NCBI RefSeq assembly: GCF_902686445.1
Contig: NC_062217.1
Location: 173,975,598-174,039,597 of the forward strand
Length of the DNA: 64,000 nucleotides
Direction of reading: 5' to 3'
Source: Sciurus carolinensis
Lineage: Eukaryota; Chordata; Mammalia; Rodentia; Sciuridae
This document shows, in pieces, positions 37,451 through 47,600 of this stretch. The notes under the pieces are model-generated. The model was not told the origin of the DNA and did no database searches. It saw nothing but the letters and a program-made list of their open reading frames with translations. Position 1 is the first letter of the stretch. Every line of letters starts with the position of its first letter. The position numbers were made by a program, and so were the translations under genes.

Positions 37451-37885
37451 TACCATTTTTTTTCTTTATTAATTTATTATATACATATTGGAATTCATTT
37501 TGACATGATTAAATAAGCATAGATGATAATTTGCTCCCGTTCTGTCCCCAGTAACACCCCCTTCTGCTCCCTCTCCCCCACCCACCTATTCCTTTTCTCT
37601 ACTGATCTTTCTTCTGTTTATTTGTAGTTGTTTTCTGTTAGTGAATAATGGATAGACATGAAGGTGAAATTCACTGTGGTGTACTCACACATACACACAG
37701 GAAAGTCTGATCAGACTAACTCCACCATCCGTCCCTCTCCCCATCTCCCCTCCCTCCCCTCAGCCCCTTCCTCTACTCTACTGCTCTCTCTAATTTCATG
37801 GGACTCCCTCCTTCCCTCTTCTCCCAACCCCAGCCCCTTGTTTTGGTCTAGCTCCCAACACATATGATATTGATCTCTACACTTA
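37451..37885 (-). mobile_element. Probable L1 3' UTR, antisense
   Basis: It begins TTTATTAATTTATTATATAC and shows GGAATTCATTTTGACATGAT, then long pyrimidine runs (CCCCATCTCCCCTCCCTCCC) and CACATATGATATTGATC. This is the reverse complement of the purine-rich 3' UTR layout in rodent L1. The pyrimidine tract at about 37,735-37,850 is the complement of a G-rich stretch. Confidence 0.45.
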
Positions 37886-39249
37886 CTTGGCCAATGAAAC
37901 TACTGGTCAGTTATGATGGACTGGTCCAGACCAAAGGAAAACTGATTGCCACGGCCGCATGTTACTGTGGGACTGCCTGCGTGAAACGCTCCACTCTCTG
38001 CTCCTCCCGTCCAGAGAGGATCTGTCAGCCTGCATAAGGCAGATGAAGATTCACCACCAAGCTGAAAGACACTTGTACTGTATAAACAAAATTAAAACCC
38101 AGAATGTACACAAAGAACCCATTACTGAACACTAATTGAAGCAGATCAAGCACACAGCAGCCTCAAGCTGAAGCAGGAGCACAGTTCAGAAGGAGCAGCC
38201 TCTCATAAAATGTGTAAGTCAACAAGATTATGTATTCTGTGGCTTCAATGATGGAACCAAGTTGGCACAAGTCGTCTTAGAAGGACCAGATGCCCTGCCG
38301 AGGAAGTAGGACCACTTCATTGACATGAACTTTTCCCTTTATTGGAGGTGATGGGCCCACCTGAGATTAAGAAGGGAGGTGTCCAGGAGAGATGGGACTT
38401 CCATACTGAGGAGAGGAAGCTCTTGTAGAAACCAGTCTATGGCATTTCACTGTTGCTCCTGGAATGCACCAGACAACAGGCAGTTTGGCAAAGAGACCGA
38501 GTGGCAGCCCACCACTGGGGACTCAGCTGTGCTGACTACCTCTAGAAGTCCCCCTCTCTGCTCCAGGCCACTGGGGAATGGAGAGAGTAAAGTTGTGCAA
38601 CCCTGGGAACTCTGCCATGGAAACGCACTGTGGACACACGTCAATCAGCACAGCAAGAAAATGACATATTGTTCATTCACATCAAACACCCCTGATTAAG
38701 CACACACACTTTATATGAGAGTTAGTGTATATACTATATATTAGAATACCAATGTAAATCATTAGATTTTAGTAATGCAAATGATGGAAGTCCACAAGAA
38801 AAATATATTGTATATAAAAATAAACAAAATAAAATAATTGAATCCTTCATCTTGAAAGTATTTTGAGAATTTTTATTGACTAATGGTCTTTTCCTGAAGA
38901 TCATTTGTATTATAAACGTATGATACTTGTTGAGTCCTAGTTACAGGAAATAGTTTGCTGAGTTTGGTTTTTTTGAGTTGAGTTTCATTTTAATTCCACC
39001 ATAATAAAGAAGTTTACTTTTGCTGGAGTTGCTGATATGGACGACCATCGGTCTGAATATAAAACAGGGAGCGCTGAATAGATCAAGATTAATAAGGCCC
39101 CACAGACTGCCATTTAGAAAGAACGCGTGGTTTCCATCAAGTAGATTCTTCCCAATGACATTTTCATTTGGAAAATGACCTTGCACTCTCAGAAGGGGTA
39201 CTTTCTATAGCACATTGAAATTTGGCACAATGTCAAGCAGAGAGAGGGC
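37886..39249. other. Unique sequence
   Basis: No supported gene. An AT-rich part with AATAAAATAATT lies near 38,820-38,840. The plus open frame at 38,379-38,699 shows no recognised features. Confidence 0.45.
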
Positions 39250-39262
39250 AGAAGTTAGGATT

Positions 39263-39360
39263 TTTTTTTTTTTTTTTTTTTTGGGTGCTGGGGATCGAAC
39301 CCAAGGCCTTGTGCTTACAAGGCAAGCACTCTACCGACTGAGCTCTCTCCCCAGCCCCCT
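39263..39360 (-). mobile_element. ID-type SINE, antisense, with target-site duplication
   Basis: A long T run, then GGTGCTGGGGATCGAACCCA, GGCAAGCACTCTACCGACTG and GAGCTCTCTCCCCAGCCCC: the reverse complement of a young ID. AGAAGTTAGGATT occurs at 39,250-39,262 and again at 39,361-39,373, a perfect 13 bp target-site duplication. Confidence 0.97.
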
Positions 39361-39373
39361 AGAAGTTAGGATT

Positions 39374-40149
39374 CTCACATTCAGCTCCCAGGTCGCAAGG
39401 GCAAGCTGGTGTCCCCGAGGGACCCGAACCTCTTGATGCTGTCTCACTGAGCCCTGGCCATTTTTAAGACTCCTTAAATCGTCATGCTAGGTCTTTCAGC
39501 AGGCACCTTACGAGATGAGAGAGTCACAGAACCAGGTAAGGGAGCAGACGAGCTAAATGCTGGGGAGATAGTGAACGAGAGCACAGGAAACCCGCCACGT
39601 CTGCCTAAGGAAAGCGAAGACGAGCCCGTCCTGAGCTGCCACCAAGGTGCGCGCCCCTCTGAGGAAGCGGAGGATGTGTGGGCTGCGGCCCTGCCTCACA
39701 CTTAAGTGTGCACGTCCAGCCCTCGAGGTGAATCACTTAGCCATGAAAAGGACATGCTGCCAAGACAATTTCATCACAGGGGAAATTCAGACCCATCGTG
39801 CTCAGTGAAAGAAACCAGACACAAAAGATCACATGCTGAGACATTCCACCTCCATGAGATCTCCAGAAGAGGCAGATCTAGAGGGGGAACGTGGGCATGC
39901 AGAGGTGTCCCTCTGAGGTGATGAGGAAGTTTCAAACCCAGCTGGTGATGGCTGCACTTAGAGAAACCGTAAGCCTAAACACCATCTCGATGACTGCGAG
40001 AGAGCAATCCAAAGAAGGGCGATCGCCTGGCATCCTGGTGCGGTCTTCCCTGAATAAATGTTCTGGAAATGCCAACAATTCTCATGTTCACATGTTCACT
40101 CCCTTCCTTTCTTCTCAGTTAAAAACATAGGCATCTGCATAAGTTGATA
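39374..40149. other. Unique sequence
   Basis: No gene or repeat was recognised. Short overlapping open frames at 39,484-40,130 have no domain features. Confidence 0.45.
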
Positions 40150-40255
40150 ACCTGAGAGGTGCTTCCTTAATACCTACTATGTACCTTGCTTGGCTCTGGG
40201 CACTTGGTTATTGAAGAAGCAGCCAAGTCACTGTCCCTTCCAGAGTGGCTGCTGA
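40150..40255 (+). mobile_element. L2 LINE remnant
   Basis: TACCTACTATGTACCTTGCT, TGGCTCTGGGCACTTGG and CACTGTCCCTTCCAGAGTGG follow the well-known L2 order of an ACCTACTATGTGCCAGGCACT-like motif, an intermediate stretch and a CCCTGCCCT-like motif. Confidence 0.6.
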
Positions 40256-40980
40256 ATACAACAGGTGCATAAAGGAACTGTTCCAACCAAGGAAACGACC
40301 TTCCTGATGATCCTCACCTCATTCTGACTCTGTATCATTTACAAAGAAATCTGCCAGAAACCAGAAATGACTGAGGCTATGTGTAGCTGACAAGGTAAAC
40401 ATCCACATTAGGGTTATAACCAGAGATGAATTATCATTGATTTCCTTTTCCAAGAATGATAGCTGAATATATTTAAGTTAAGCAGAACACAGTATAAAGT
40501 AGCCCAGCAGATTCTTTCTAGAATAAAAACTGGGTGCAAAACTAAATAACTTGTTTCCTGAGGAGTGGGTCACAATTACTTCAATGGTAAGAGTAACCCT
40601 GGAAGGCACTCGGGCTTTGCCAGGGGGCTGCTTCATCAGATAGGATTCCCGATGTTTCACCAGGGATCTCAGCAGATGAGCTACGAAATATGGGTGAAGC
40701 TAGCAAAGTTAACTCCCAATCTTCTTGCTTTCTAGGTTAGACTGCTTAGGGTCACTGAACGGAGTTAAAGTCATCAATATGTCTAAGGTTTTGCTGACAA
40801 AGGACTACAAGCTTTATGGGATAATTTCCCAAGAGTAGCAAAGGTAGGTCCAAAAGTTATCCACATAGTAGAGTGGACCTAAAATATCCTCAGCCCGTTT
40901 TTTCACCAATTCGTATTACTAAGGACTGATGAAAATATCATGTAGCACTTTATTCATATCAAAGTTTGCACGGTTGCATC
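40256..40980. other. Unique sequence
   Basis: No feature recognised; AT-rich, with no supported exon. Confidence 0.45.
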
Positions 40981-40993
40981 AAAAACATTCCAG

Positions 40994-41129
40994 TCACTGG
41001 GGTTGTGGCTCAGTGTTAGAGCGCTTACCTAACACACGTGAGGCCCTGGGTTCAATCCTCAGCACCACATAAAAACAAAATAAAGGTACTGTGTCCACCT
41101 ACAACTCAGAAGTATATTAAAACAACAAC
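40994..41129 (+). mobile_element. ID-type SINE with unique 3' tail and target-site duplication
   Basis: The ID body (CTGGGGTTGTGGCTCAGTGT, GGTTCAATCCTCAGCACCAC) is followed by an AAAATAAAGG stretch and the tail TACTGTGTCCACCTACAACT, then AGAAGTATATTAAAAC. AAAAACATTCCAG lies at 40,981-40,993 and at 41,130-41,142 (13 bp, perfect), so body plus tail was inserted as one unit. This shows that the tail belongs to the SINE. Confidence 0.96.
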
Positions 41130-41401
41130 AAAAACATTCCAGATGGAGACAAGGAATTACCCACCCTTTGCACAGGCTCAACTCTGGCCTGGAAGAATGA
41201 CCTGTGAGGGTGTCACTGTAAAAGCATGTCCGTTAATGGACTGGGTCCAGACTGCTGCCCATCTGCAGAAGAGTCCAGAGGGGTGACGATGTTCCCAGGT
41301 AAACAGACCTCTCAACAGCAGGTGAGCTAAACTGCACAGAAAAGTCACAGTGGGTTGTTTAAGTGAAGCTGCTGCTGCGTGCACTACCTAAGAGTGTCCA
41401 T

Positions 41402-41500
41402 CTTTTTTTTTTTTTTTTTTTTTGCAGTACTGGGGATCGAACTCAGGGACTTGTGCTTGCAAGGCAAGCACTCTACCAGTTGAGCTATCACCCCAGCCCG
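41402..41500 (-). mobile_element. ID-type SINE, antisense
   Basis: A T tract, then GCAGTACTGGGGATCGAACT, GGCAAGCACTCTACCAGTTG and GAGCTATCACCCCAGCCC. GAGTGTCCATCTTTT before and GAGTTTCTATCTTTT after it are a probable target-site duplication with two changes. Confidence 0.95.
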
Positions 41501-41639
41501 GAGTTTCTATCTTTTTAAGGCAATCTTTAAAACATTCTAAATCAAATCAGGTAGAAAACATTTAGAGTTAACATTCCTGAACACTTTAAGAAGGCCTTCA
41601 AACTTTAAACTTTGGAGTAGATGTATGTGCTTTGCTTTT

Positions 41640-42420
41640 CTGAAACTTTAATCAACTTGTATTATCCAATTTCTTGGGGCCAAATTGGAGCAATAGAATT
41701 TACCCTCCTTCATGAAATCACCAAACACAGACAAAGTAAATTGAATAACAGACTTTAAGACACTGACAACCAGAAACAAAGACTGCTTACCCCTGAGATA
41801 TGGGATGCAAATGAGGTGAGCCCTATGACTGCCCAACCACATTGCCTTGATAGCTTCCAGGCTGTGGCAAGGGAGGTGGAACCCAGGTGGGGCCTGCTGA
41901 GCTCCCTGCGATGAGGACACATTGCAAAGAGGTTAGGGAGGCCAAGGCTACTGGATCTCATGGAGCAGACTACTGCAGAAGACAGTGGCTTGGAGAGAGA
42001 AAGATGCACTAAGCTGAATATCGATTAGCATAGGTACGGGATGAAATTACCCAAGGCTATGGAAAGAACCACCTGGAAGGATTAGAAATAACAACATTTG
42101 GTGCTCACACATGGCTGGGAACATTGTCTGACTCTACCAGTGAAACCAGAAATTCTCATAATTTTAATCACAAGACCCAAAAAGGGCTCAAGTACTTCCA
42201 AGTAGCTTATCTGTGTTCCAAAGCAAAGCTTAAGCATATTCATAGGAATCCCAAAATGTCCAGCACCAATATTTAAAATTGACAATGTCTGACATCCAAA
42301 CAAAAATTAGTAGACCAGCAAAGAAGAAAAGTGTGATTCATAATGAGAATAATCCATCATAGCTGACAGAAGTCACACAAGTGCTAGAATTGGCAGAGAA
42401 GAACATTAAAAGATTATTAT
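41640..42420 (+). mobile_element. Old L1M 5' part and ORF1 start
   Basis: The right part (AATGTCCAGCACCAATATTT, then CAAACAAAAATTAGTAGACC AGC, GCAAAGAAGAAAAGTGTG, GGCAGAGAAGAACATTAAAA) follows old L1 ORF1. The left part is less certain. It breaks off at TAAAAGATTATTAT and resumes after the 4.2 kb insertion at 46,592. Confidence 0.7.
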
Positions 42421-43968
42421 GAAGATTACAGCTGATCAGCCACCCTTTGCTGGTTTGCCAACCTTTTGCCTGCCCGTCACCCACTGCTTCATGTTCGCCC
42501 GCTGATTGCCCTCGGATCTCTTCCTGCCCATTGCTGCCTGGAAATCCATTGTCAGGGTACCTGCAGGTTTGATTACACGCAGCCACCACCATCTTGGAAC
42601 ACTGATGTACAGGGCTAAGGTTTGCCACTACCACTGCCACCATCTAGAGGCATGGCTGCTTCAATCTGGGGATATCGGCCAGAGCCTCGGGAATCTATTG
42701 TCAGGGTACCTGCAGGTCTGGTTGCACCTGAGGTCTTCCTGCTGGGTGTGCTAGTGACTGCCATCTGGCTGCTTCTTTGCAGGTTGATCCCTTGTGTGAG
42801 AACATCCCTAGTGGTCTCTGCAAATTGAATTGGCATTGAAATCTTGGAACTGCAGCAAGGCAGAACCTGGGGAATCTGAAGCCCAGATCCATCAGATTGC
42901 AGCTGGGTCTGTATGGGCCAGTCTGGGCCTGGCAGGCCTGTGGAAAGCCAGAGATGGGGGCATTTCCCCAGGGAGAGCACAGGTTGAAGAAATAAGAAAA
43001 CCAGGCTCTCTCCAGCTCAGTGAGTCCGAAGTGTGTGGGGATGGAAGGGGCCAGCTACAACGGGTGGGAAGACTGGAAGAGGGTGAAGGCATCTTGCTAT
43101 CGGCTTGCCCAGCGTCCACAACCACCTGACTGGTGTAACCATCAAATTTCAGACAACCCTACCTCGGGGGAGAAGGGAAGTTGAGAAAATTTTTGAAAGT
43201 GAATTGAAACAATCATTCAATTTTCCATTGAGACTTCCCCCCGCCCCCCGCATCTCACATCTCTACCATCTGTTTTTTTTTTTTTTTAATATACTTCTTA
43301 GTTGTTGATGAACCTTTATTTTATTTATTTATATGTGGTGCTGAGAATCAAACCCAGTGTCTCACACATGCTAGGCAAGTACTCTATCACTGAGTCACAA
43401 CCTCAGCCCACATCTCTATCATCCTTGAATCCAAATATTTTTCAAGCATCAATTTATTGAGGAATGGGATGTCTGAACAGTATATAGAGTTTTGTTGTGT
43501 ATTCTTATATTTTTACTTTTTAAAAAATCTGTATATATTTTTCTCTCACCAACCTGTCTCCCTGGACTCTCTCTCTCACTTCTCTCATACTAACAGCCAA
43601 CCTCTATTAATTCCTCCCTCGTTCTTCCTACAAATTTGTACCTCTATCTTCTCTCTTCCCTCATAAACATCACATCTTACACTACTTCTGTTCCATCACT
43701 TGAAACAGTACACCCTTTTAGCAAACTTACTGTTTTCACTGTAGACAATAATTGAACACATCATTTCAGTTTATTATGACAAAACTGTAGACGACTTAAT
43801 AGGAGCTATTTGGTTCAAGACTGTATATTGTTTGCACTGGGTGTTATTAATATTGGTCTCCCCCTTAGAGGTGAGGCACTGGAAGCCTTCAGGGAGACTA
43901 TGAGACCACAGGGTAGAAACTGTACTGCCTCAGATCCATACGGCTAGATAAGAAAACACAGAAACAAC
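42421..43968 (+). promoter_or_regulatory. L1 5' UTR (sense promoter region)
   Basis: In L1, the 5' UTR acts as an internal RNA polymerase II promoter. This one lies immediately upstream of the ORF1 start at 43,969. Its first 0.7 kb is GC-rich and contains a repeated segment: ATTGTCAGGGTACCTGCAGG at 42,548 and again at 42,697, 149 bp apart. CCACCATCTTGGAACAC near 42,585 resembles a YY1-type site. It is interrupted by the antisense ID at 43,272-43,408. It is too degraded to assume activity. Confidence 0.6.
43272..43408 (-). mobile_element. ID-type SINE with unique 3' tail, antisense
   Basis: On the minus strand: an ID body (GGGCTGAGGTTGTGACTCAG, GGTTTGATTCTCAGCACCAC), then an A/T-rich AAATAAATAAA stretch and a tail ending GTTCATCAACAACTAAGAAG. 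CATCTCTACCATC (43,257-43,269) and CATCTCTATCATC (43,410-43,422) form a 13 bp duplication with one mismatch that shows clean insertion into the L1 5' UTR. Confidence 0.92.
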
Positions 43969-45021
43969 ATGAAAAAAACAAGGGAACAAGGCACTTCAAA
44001 CAAACCAAGATATTCCAACAACAGAATCCATAGACAGCACAGAGAAGGAGTTTAGAAGGTACATAGGCTGATCTTTGAAATAAAGGATGGTATCAGAGAG
44101 AAAATACTGGAAGTGAAAGATCACTTCAATAAAGAGGCAGAGATTATATAAAGTTATCAAGCAGAAATCCTTAAAATGAAGGAAACAATAAAGCAAATTA
44201 AAATTCAATGGAAAGTATCACCAACAGAGTAGACCACGTGGAAGACAGAACCTCAGGCAATGAAGACAAAATATATACTCTTGAAAATAAAGTCACATAC
44301 AAGAAGATGGTAATAAACCATGAACAGAACTTCTAACAATTATGAGATAACATGAAAAGACCAAATTTAAGATTTATCAGGATAGATGAAGGCATGGAGA
44401 TACAAACCAAAGGAATGCACAATCTTTTCAATGACATAATATCAGAAAATTTCCTAAATCTAAAGAATAAAATGGAAAATCAACTACAAGAGGCTTGCAG
44501 GACCCCAAATGTACAAAATTTCAGCAGACCCCACCAAGGCACATTACAATGAGAATAACTAACATAAGGAAGAAGGACAGAATTTTAAAGGCTGAGAGAG
44601 AAAAAAATAAAATTACATATATGGGGAAACCAATTCAGATCTCAGGGTATTTCCCTACCCAGACCCTCAACACCAGGAGGTCCTAGAATAACATACATCA
44701 AGCTCTAAAAGAAAATGGATGCCAACTGAGAATTTTATATCCAGCAAAACTAAGCTTTAGATTTGAAGATAAAATAAAAACCTTCCATGATAAACAAAAG
44801 TTAAAAGAATTCACAACTAGAAAGCCTGCACTACAGGACATGCTTAGTAAAATATTCCATAAGAAGGAAATGAAAAAAAAAAAAAAAAGAAAACCAGCAA
44901 AGGGAGGAACTACACTGAAGGAAAGATCAGTCAAAGGAGAAAGTCAGTCAAGTAAAAAAACAAAAATAAATCAAAATGATCAGGAATATAAATCATATCT
45001 CAATAATAATCCTGAATATTA
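43969..45021 (+). pseudogene. L1 ORF1 pseudogene (RNA-binding chaperone protein)
   Basis: Encodes a decayed L1 ORF1 protein, the trimeric RNA-binding chaperone that packages L1 RNA. The ATG at 43,969 is followed by 28 codons and then a TAG at 44,053, so the first frame is short. Coding-like segments continue in other frames. Residues MKRPNLRFIRIDEG at 44,352 match the start of the ORF1 RRM domain, and TMRITNIRKKDRILKAEREK with GKPIQISGYFP around 44,543-44,640 match the end of the RRM and the start of the C-terminal domain. RKPALQDMLSKIFHKKEMK at about 44,820-44,878 is the end of the C-terminal domain. At least one stop and several frame changes separate these pieces, so no full protein is made. 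Confidence 0.85.
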
Positions 45022-45092
45022 ATGGTTTAAACTCATCAATTAAAAGGCACAGGCTGGCAGATTGGATTTTTTAAAAAGACCCACAAGATGCT
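44999..45092 (+). pseudogene. L1 ORF2 start, endonuclease N-terminus only
   Basis: TCAATAATAATCCTGAATAT TAATGG and GGCACAGGCTGGCAGATTGG correspond to the first 40-50 residues of ORF2, the start of its endonuclease domain. The sequence then jumps to the region after the reverse transcriptase. The rest of the endonuclease and the entire RT core are absent. Confidence 0.75.
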
Positions 45093-45632
45093 GTTTTCCC
45101 TCTACAATGAAAACTACAGAACACTAAAGAAAGAAATTGAAGAAGACCTTAGAAGATGGAAAGGCTTCCCACACTCCTGAATAGGCACAATTAATATTGT
45201 CAAAATGGCCACACTACCAAAAAGGTTATACAAATCTAATGCAATTCCTATTAAAATTTCAATAACGTTCTTCATAGAACTAGAACAAGCAATTATGAAA
45301 TTGATTTGGAAAAATAAGAGACCCAGAATAGACAAAACAATCCTTAGCAAGAAGAGTGAAGCAGAAGGCATCACAATACCAGACCTCAAACTACACTACA
45401 GAGCCACAGTAACAATAAAGGCATGGTACTGGCATCAAAACAGACCTGTAGACCAATGGTACAGAATAGAAGACAGAGACAAAACCACATAAATACAGTT
45501 GTCTCATACTAGACAAAGTCTATTCAACAAATGGTGCTGGGAAAACTGGAAATCCATACATAGCCAAAAAAAAAAATTAAATCTCCCTTACCTTGCACAA
45601 AAATCAATTCAAAGTGGATGAAAGATTGAAAG
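45093..45632 (+). pseudogene. L1 ORF2 post-RT fragment
   Basis: Open frame 45,205-45,492 encodes [41 protein letters not shown] and [12 protein letters not shown], matching the segment that follows the L1 reverse transcriptase. A small deletion near 45,518 joins CTAGACAAAG to TCTATTCAACAAATGG. The match to L1 stops at about 45,632. Confidence 0.88.
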
Positions 45633-45893
45633 TTTGAGTATGTAGTGTGTGTGACAAAGTTTTGAATTAGTGGGACCTAAATAACAGCAGCATTCAAAGA
45701 TACTGGTACTTGATATTCTATTAAGAAAAATTTGCCTCCAAATTCAAAGCTGGAAAGTCACTGGAATAACTGAAAAGAATCACAGTATAAGTCTTTTTAG
45801 ATTTCCGGTATGTGTGTTAAGAATTGTGTACAAAGTGAAATGTCTGTGTACTGATTCTCAATACAGCCAATAAAATCTCAAATATGAAAAAAA
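45631..45893 (+). other. Non-L1 fragment resembling a polyadenylated transcript end
   Basis: About 0.26 kb with no similarity to the other L1 copies in this window. It ends with AATAAA at 45,869-45,874, twelve bases, then eight A at 45,887-45,894, after which L1 resumes at ATGGCAATTATCAAGAATAC. The layout is that of the 3' end of a cellular mRNA with its poly(A) tail. I could not identify the source gene. L1 sequence equal to several hundred bases is missing at this point compared with other copies, so it is not a simple later insertion. Confidence 0.6.
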
Positions 45894-46593
45894 ATGGCAA
45901 TTATCAAGAATACAAGCAACAATAAGTGTTGGTGAGGATGTGGTGGGACTGCAAATTGGTACAACCACTTTGGAAAGCAGTATAGAGATTCCTCAGAAAA
46001 CTTGGGGAACCACCATTTGACCCAGTTATCCCGTTCCTCAGTTTATGCCCAATGGACTTAAAATCAGTATACTATAGTGATGCAGCCACATCAATGTTTA
46101 TAGCAGCTCAATTCATGATTCCATAGTAAAACTATGGAACCAACCTAGATGCCCTTCAACAGATGAATGGATTAAGAAAATGTGGTAGATATACACAATG
46201 GAATATTACTCAGCCTTAAAGAAGAATGAAATTATGGCATTTGCAGATATATGGATGAAGCTAGAGAATATCATGCTAAGTGAAATAAGTGAAACCCCCA
46301 AAACCAAAGGCAGAATGTTTTCTTTGATAAGCGGATGGTGATCCATAATGGGGGGAGGTAGGGAAAAATGAAGGAACTTTGGATTGGGCAGAGGGGAGTG
46401 AGGGGATGGGAGGGGTGTGGGGGTGGAAGTGGAATGAGATAGACATTATTATCCTATATATATATGTATGACTACACTACTGATGTGACTCTGCACCACG
46501 TACAGCCAGAGGAATGAGAAGTTGTGCTCCATTTGTGTACAATGTGTCAAAATGCATTCTATTATCATGTACAACTAATTAGAACAATTTTTT
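45894..46593 (+). mobile_element. L1 ORF2 C-terminus and 3' UTR
   Basis: Landmarks: ATCAAGAATACAAGCAACAA, CACTTTGGAAAGCAGTATAG, GATGAATGGATTAAGAAAAT, GCATTTGCAGATATATGGAT and the 3' UTR with GGGGGGAGGTAGGG and GGGGATGGGAGGGGTGTGGG. It ends ACTAATTAGAACAATTTTTT. Confidence 0.93.
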
Positions 46594-47252
46594 AAAGGGT
46601 TATTATAACTGCATATGTTCAGGATGTTAAAGGGAGACATGGATCCAAATTGAAGGCTATGATATCTGAGATGGAACATGCACTAGATGTAACTAATGGC
46701 AGATTAGACACTGTAGAAGAAAAGGTTAGTGAACCTGAAACAGCAATACAGGGTATTAGAAACTGAACACAGAGAAGGCTTTAAGTAGGCAACACAGGAC
46801 GACTTCAAGAACAGATGTATAATTGCAGTTCCAGAAAGACAGGTAAGGGAAACAAGAAAAATATTTGAAAATACAATAGATGAAAATGTCGCAAATTTCA
46901 TGAAAACAATGAACTCACAAGTTCAAGATTCAAAATAGCTCTAAGCACAAAATCTTAAGGATTTACTCCCACAAAGCACATGATAAATTGCTCAAAGCTA
47001 CTGATAAATGTTTTGAAGCAGCCAGAGACTAAAGAAATGTAAATATTGAGAAACAAAGATACAGTGACTGCAGATTTCACCCCAGAAGCAATACTACAAA
47101 ACAGGGAGCAACACCTTTATAATACTGAAAGAAAAAAGCCTATCTTAGAATTCTGTGCACAGTGGAAATACTTTCCGATATGATAGTGAAATAAAAACTT
47201 TCTCAGTCAAAAATTGAAAAACAATTATCACAAGTCTATAAGAAATGCTAAA
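46592..47252 (+). mobile_element. Old L1M ORF1, continuation after the insertion
   Basis: Picks up where 42,420 stopped: ATAACTGCATATGTTCAGGA, then GGCAGATTAGACACTGTAGA AG, AAGAAAAGGTTAGTGAACCT, GTTTTGAAGCAGCCAGAGAC and ATAAGAAATGCTAAAGG. Frames are broken. Confidence 0.78.
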
Positions 47253-47345
47253 GGGGGCTGCAGGTGTGTGTAGGTGGTAGAGCACATGCTTAGTACACAC
47301 AAAGCCCTGGGTTCAATCCCCAGCACCAAAAAGAGGGGATTAAAA
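47253..47345 (+). mobile_element. ID-type SINE
   Basis: GGGGCTGCAGGTGTGTGTAG, GTAGAGCACATGCTTAGTAC, GGTTCAATCCCCAGCACCAA. It splits the old L1M, which continues at AAGGAATTCCTTTAGGTAGG. Confidence 0.9.
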
Positions 47346-47600
47346 AGAAGGAATTCCTTTAGGTAGGAGGAAATGGATGTCAGAAGGAAATAAGGACCAA
47401 TACAAAAGAAAGAGTTGTACTGGAAATGGAAACTATGTATATAAATATACTTTTCTTGTTATTGAACCTTCTTCAAAATATGATAGACTGTTAAAAACAG
47501 AAAATAGTATCAATACAAATGAAGTTTACAGCATATGTCAAAGTAAAATATAGGTCTACAAAGCACAAAGTTGAGAGGAAGGAAAAGGGAGGTTCTCATA
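47346..47600 (+). mobile_element. Old L1M, continuation after the ID
   Basis: AGGAGGAAATGGATGTCAGA and the A-rich sequence after it resemble the L1 inter-ORF linker. The end is indistinct. Confidence 0.45.

Larger units (their letters stand above)
42421..46593 (+). mobile_element. Composite L1 with 5' UTR, ORF2 deletion and foreign fragment
   Basis: A 4.2 kb insertion inside an old L1 ORF1. The flanks TAAAAGATTATTAT (ending 42,420) and TAAAGGGTTATTAT (ending 46,605) match at 12 of 14 positions and act as the target-site duplication. Order within the insert: GC-rich 5' UTR, a later antisense ID, T-rich remainder of the 5' UTR, ORF1 with stops and shifts, the first bases of ORF2, a jump over about 1.9 kb to the post-RT part of ORF2, a 0.26 kb non-L1 fragment, then the ORF2 3' end and 3' UTR with a purine-rich, G-rich tract. 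It cannot encode a working reverse transcriptase. Confidence 0.85.
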
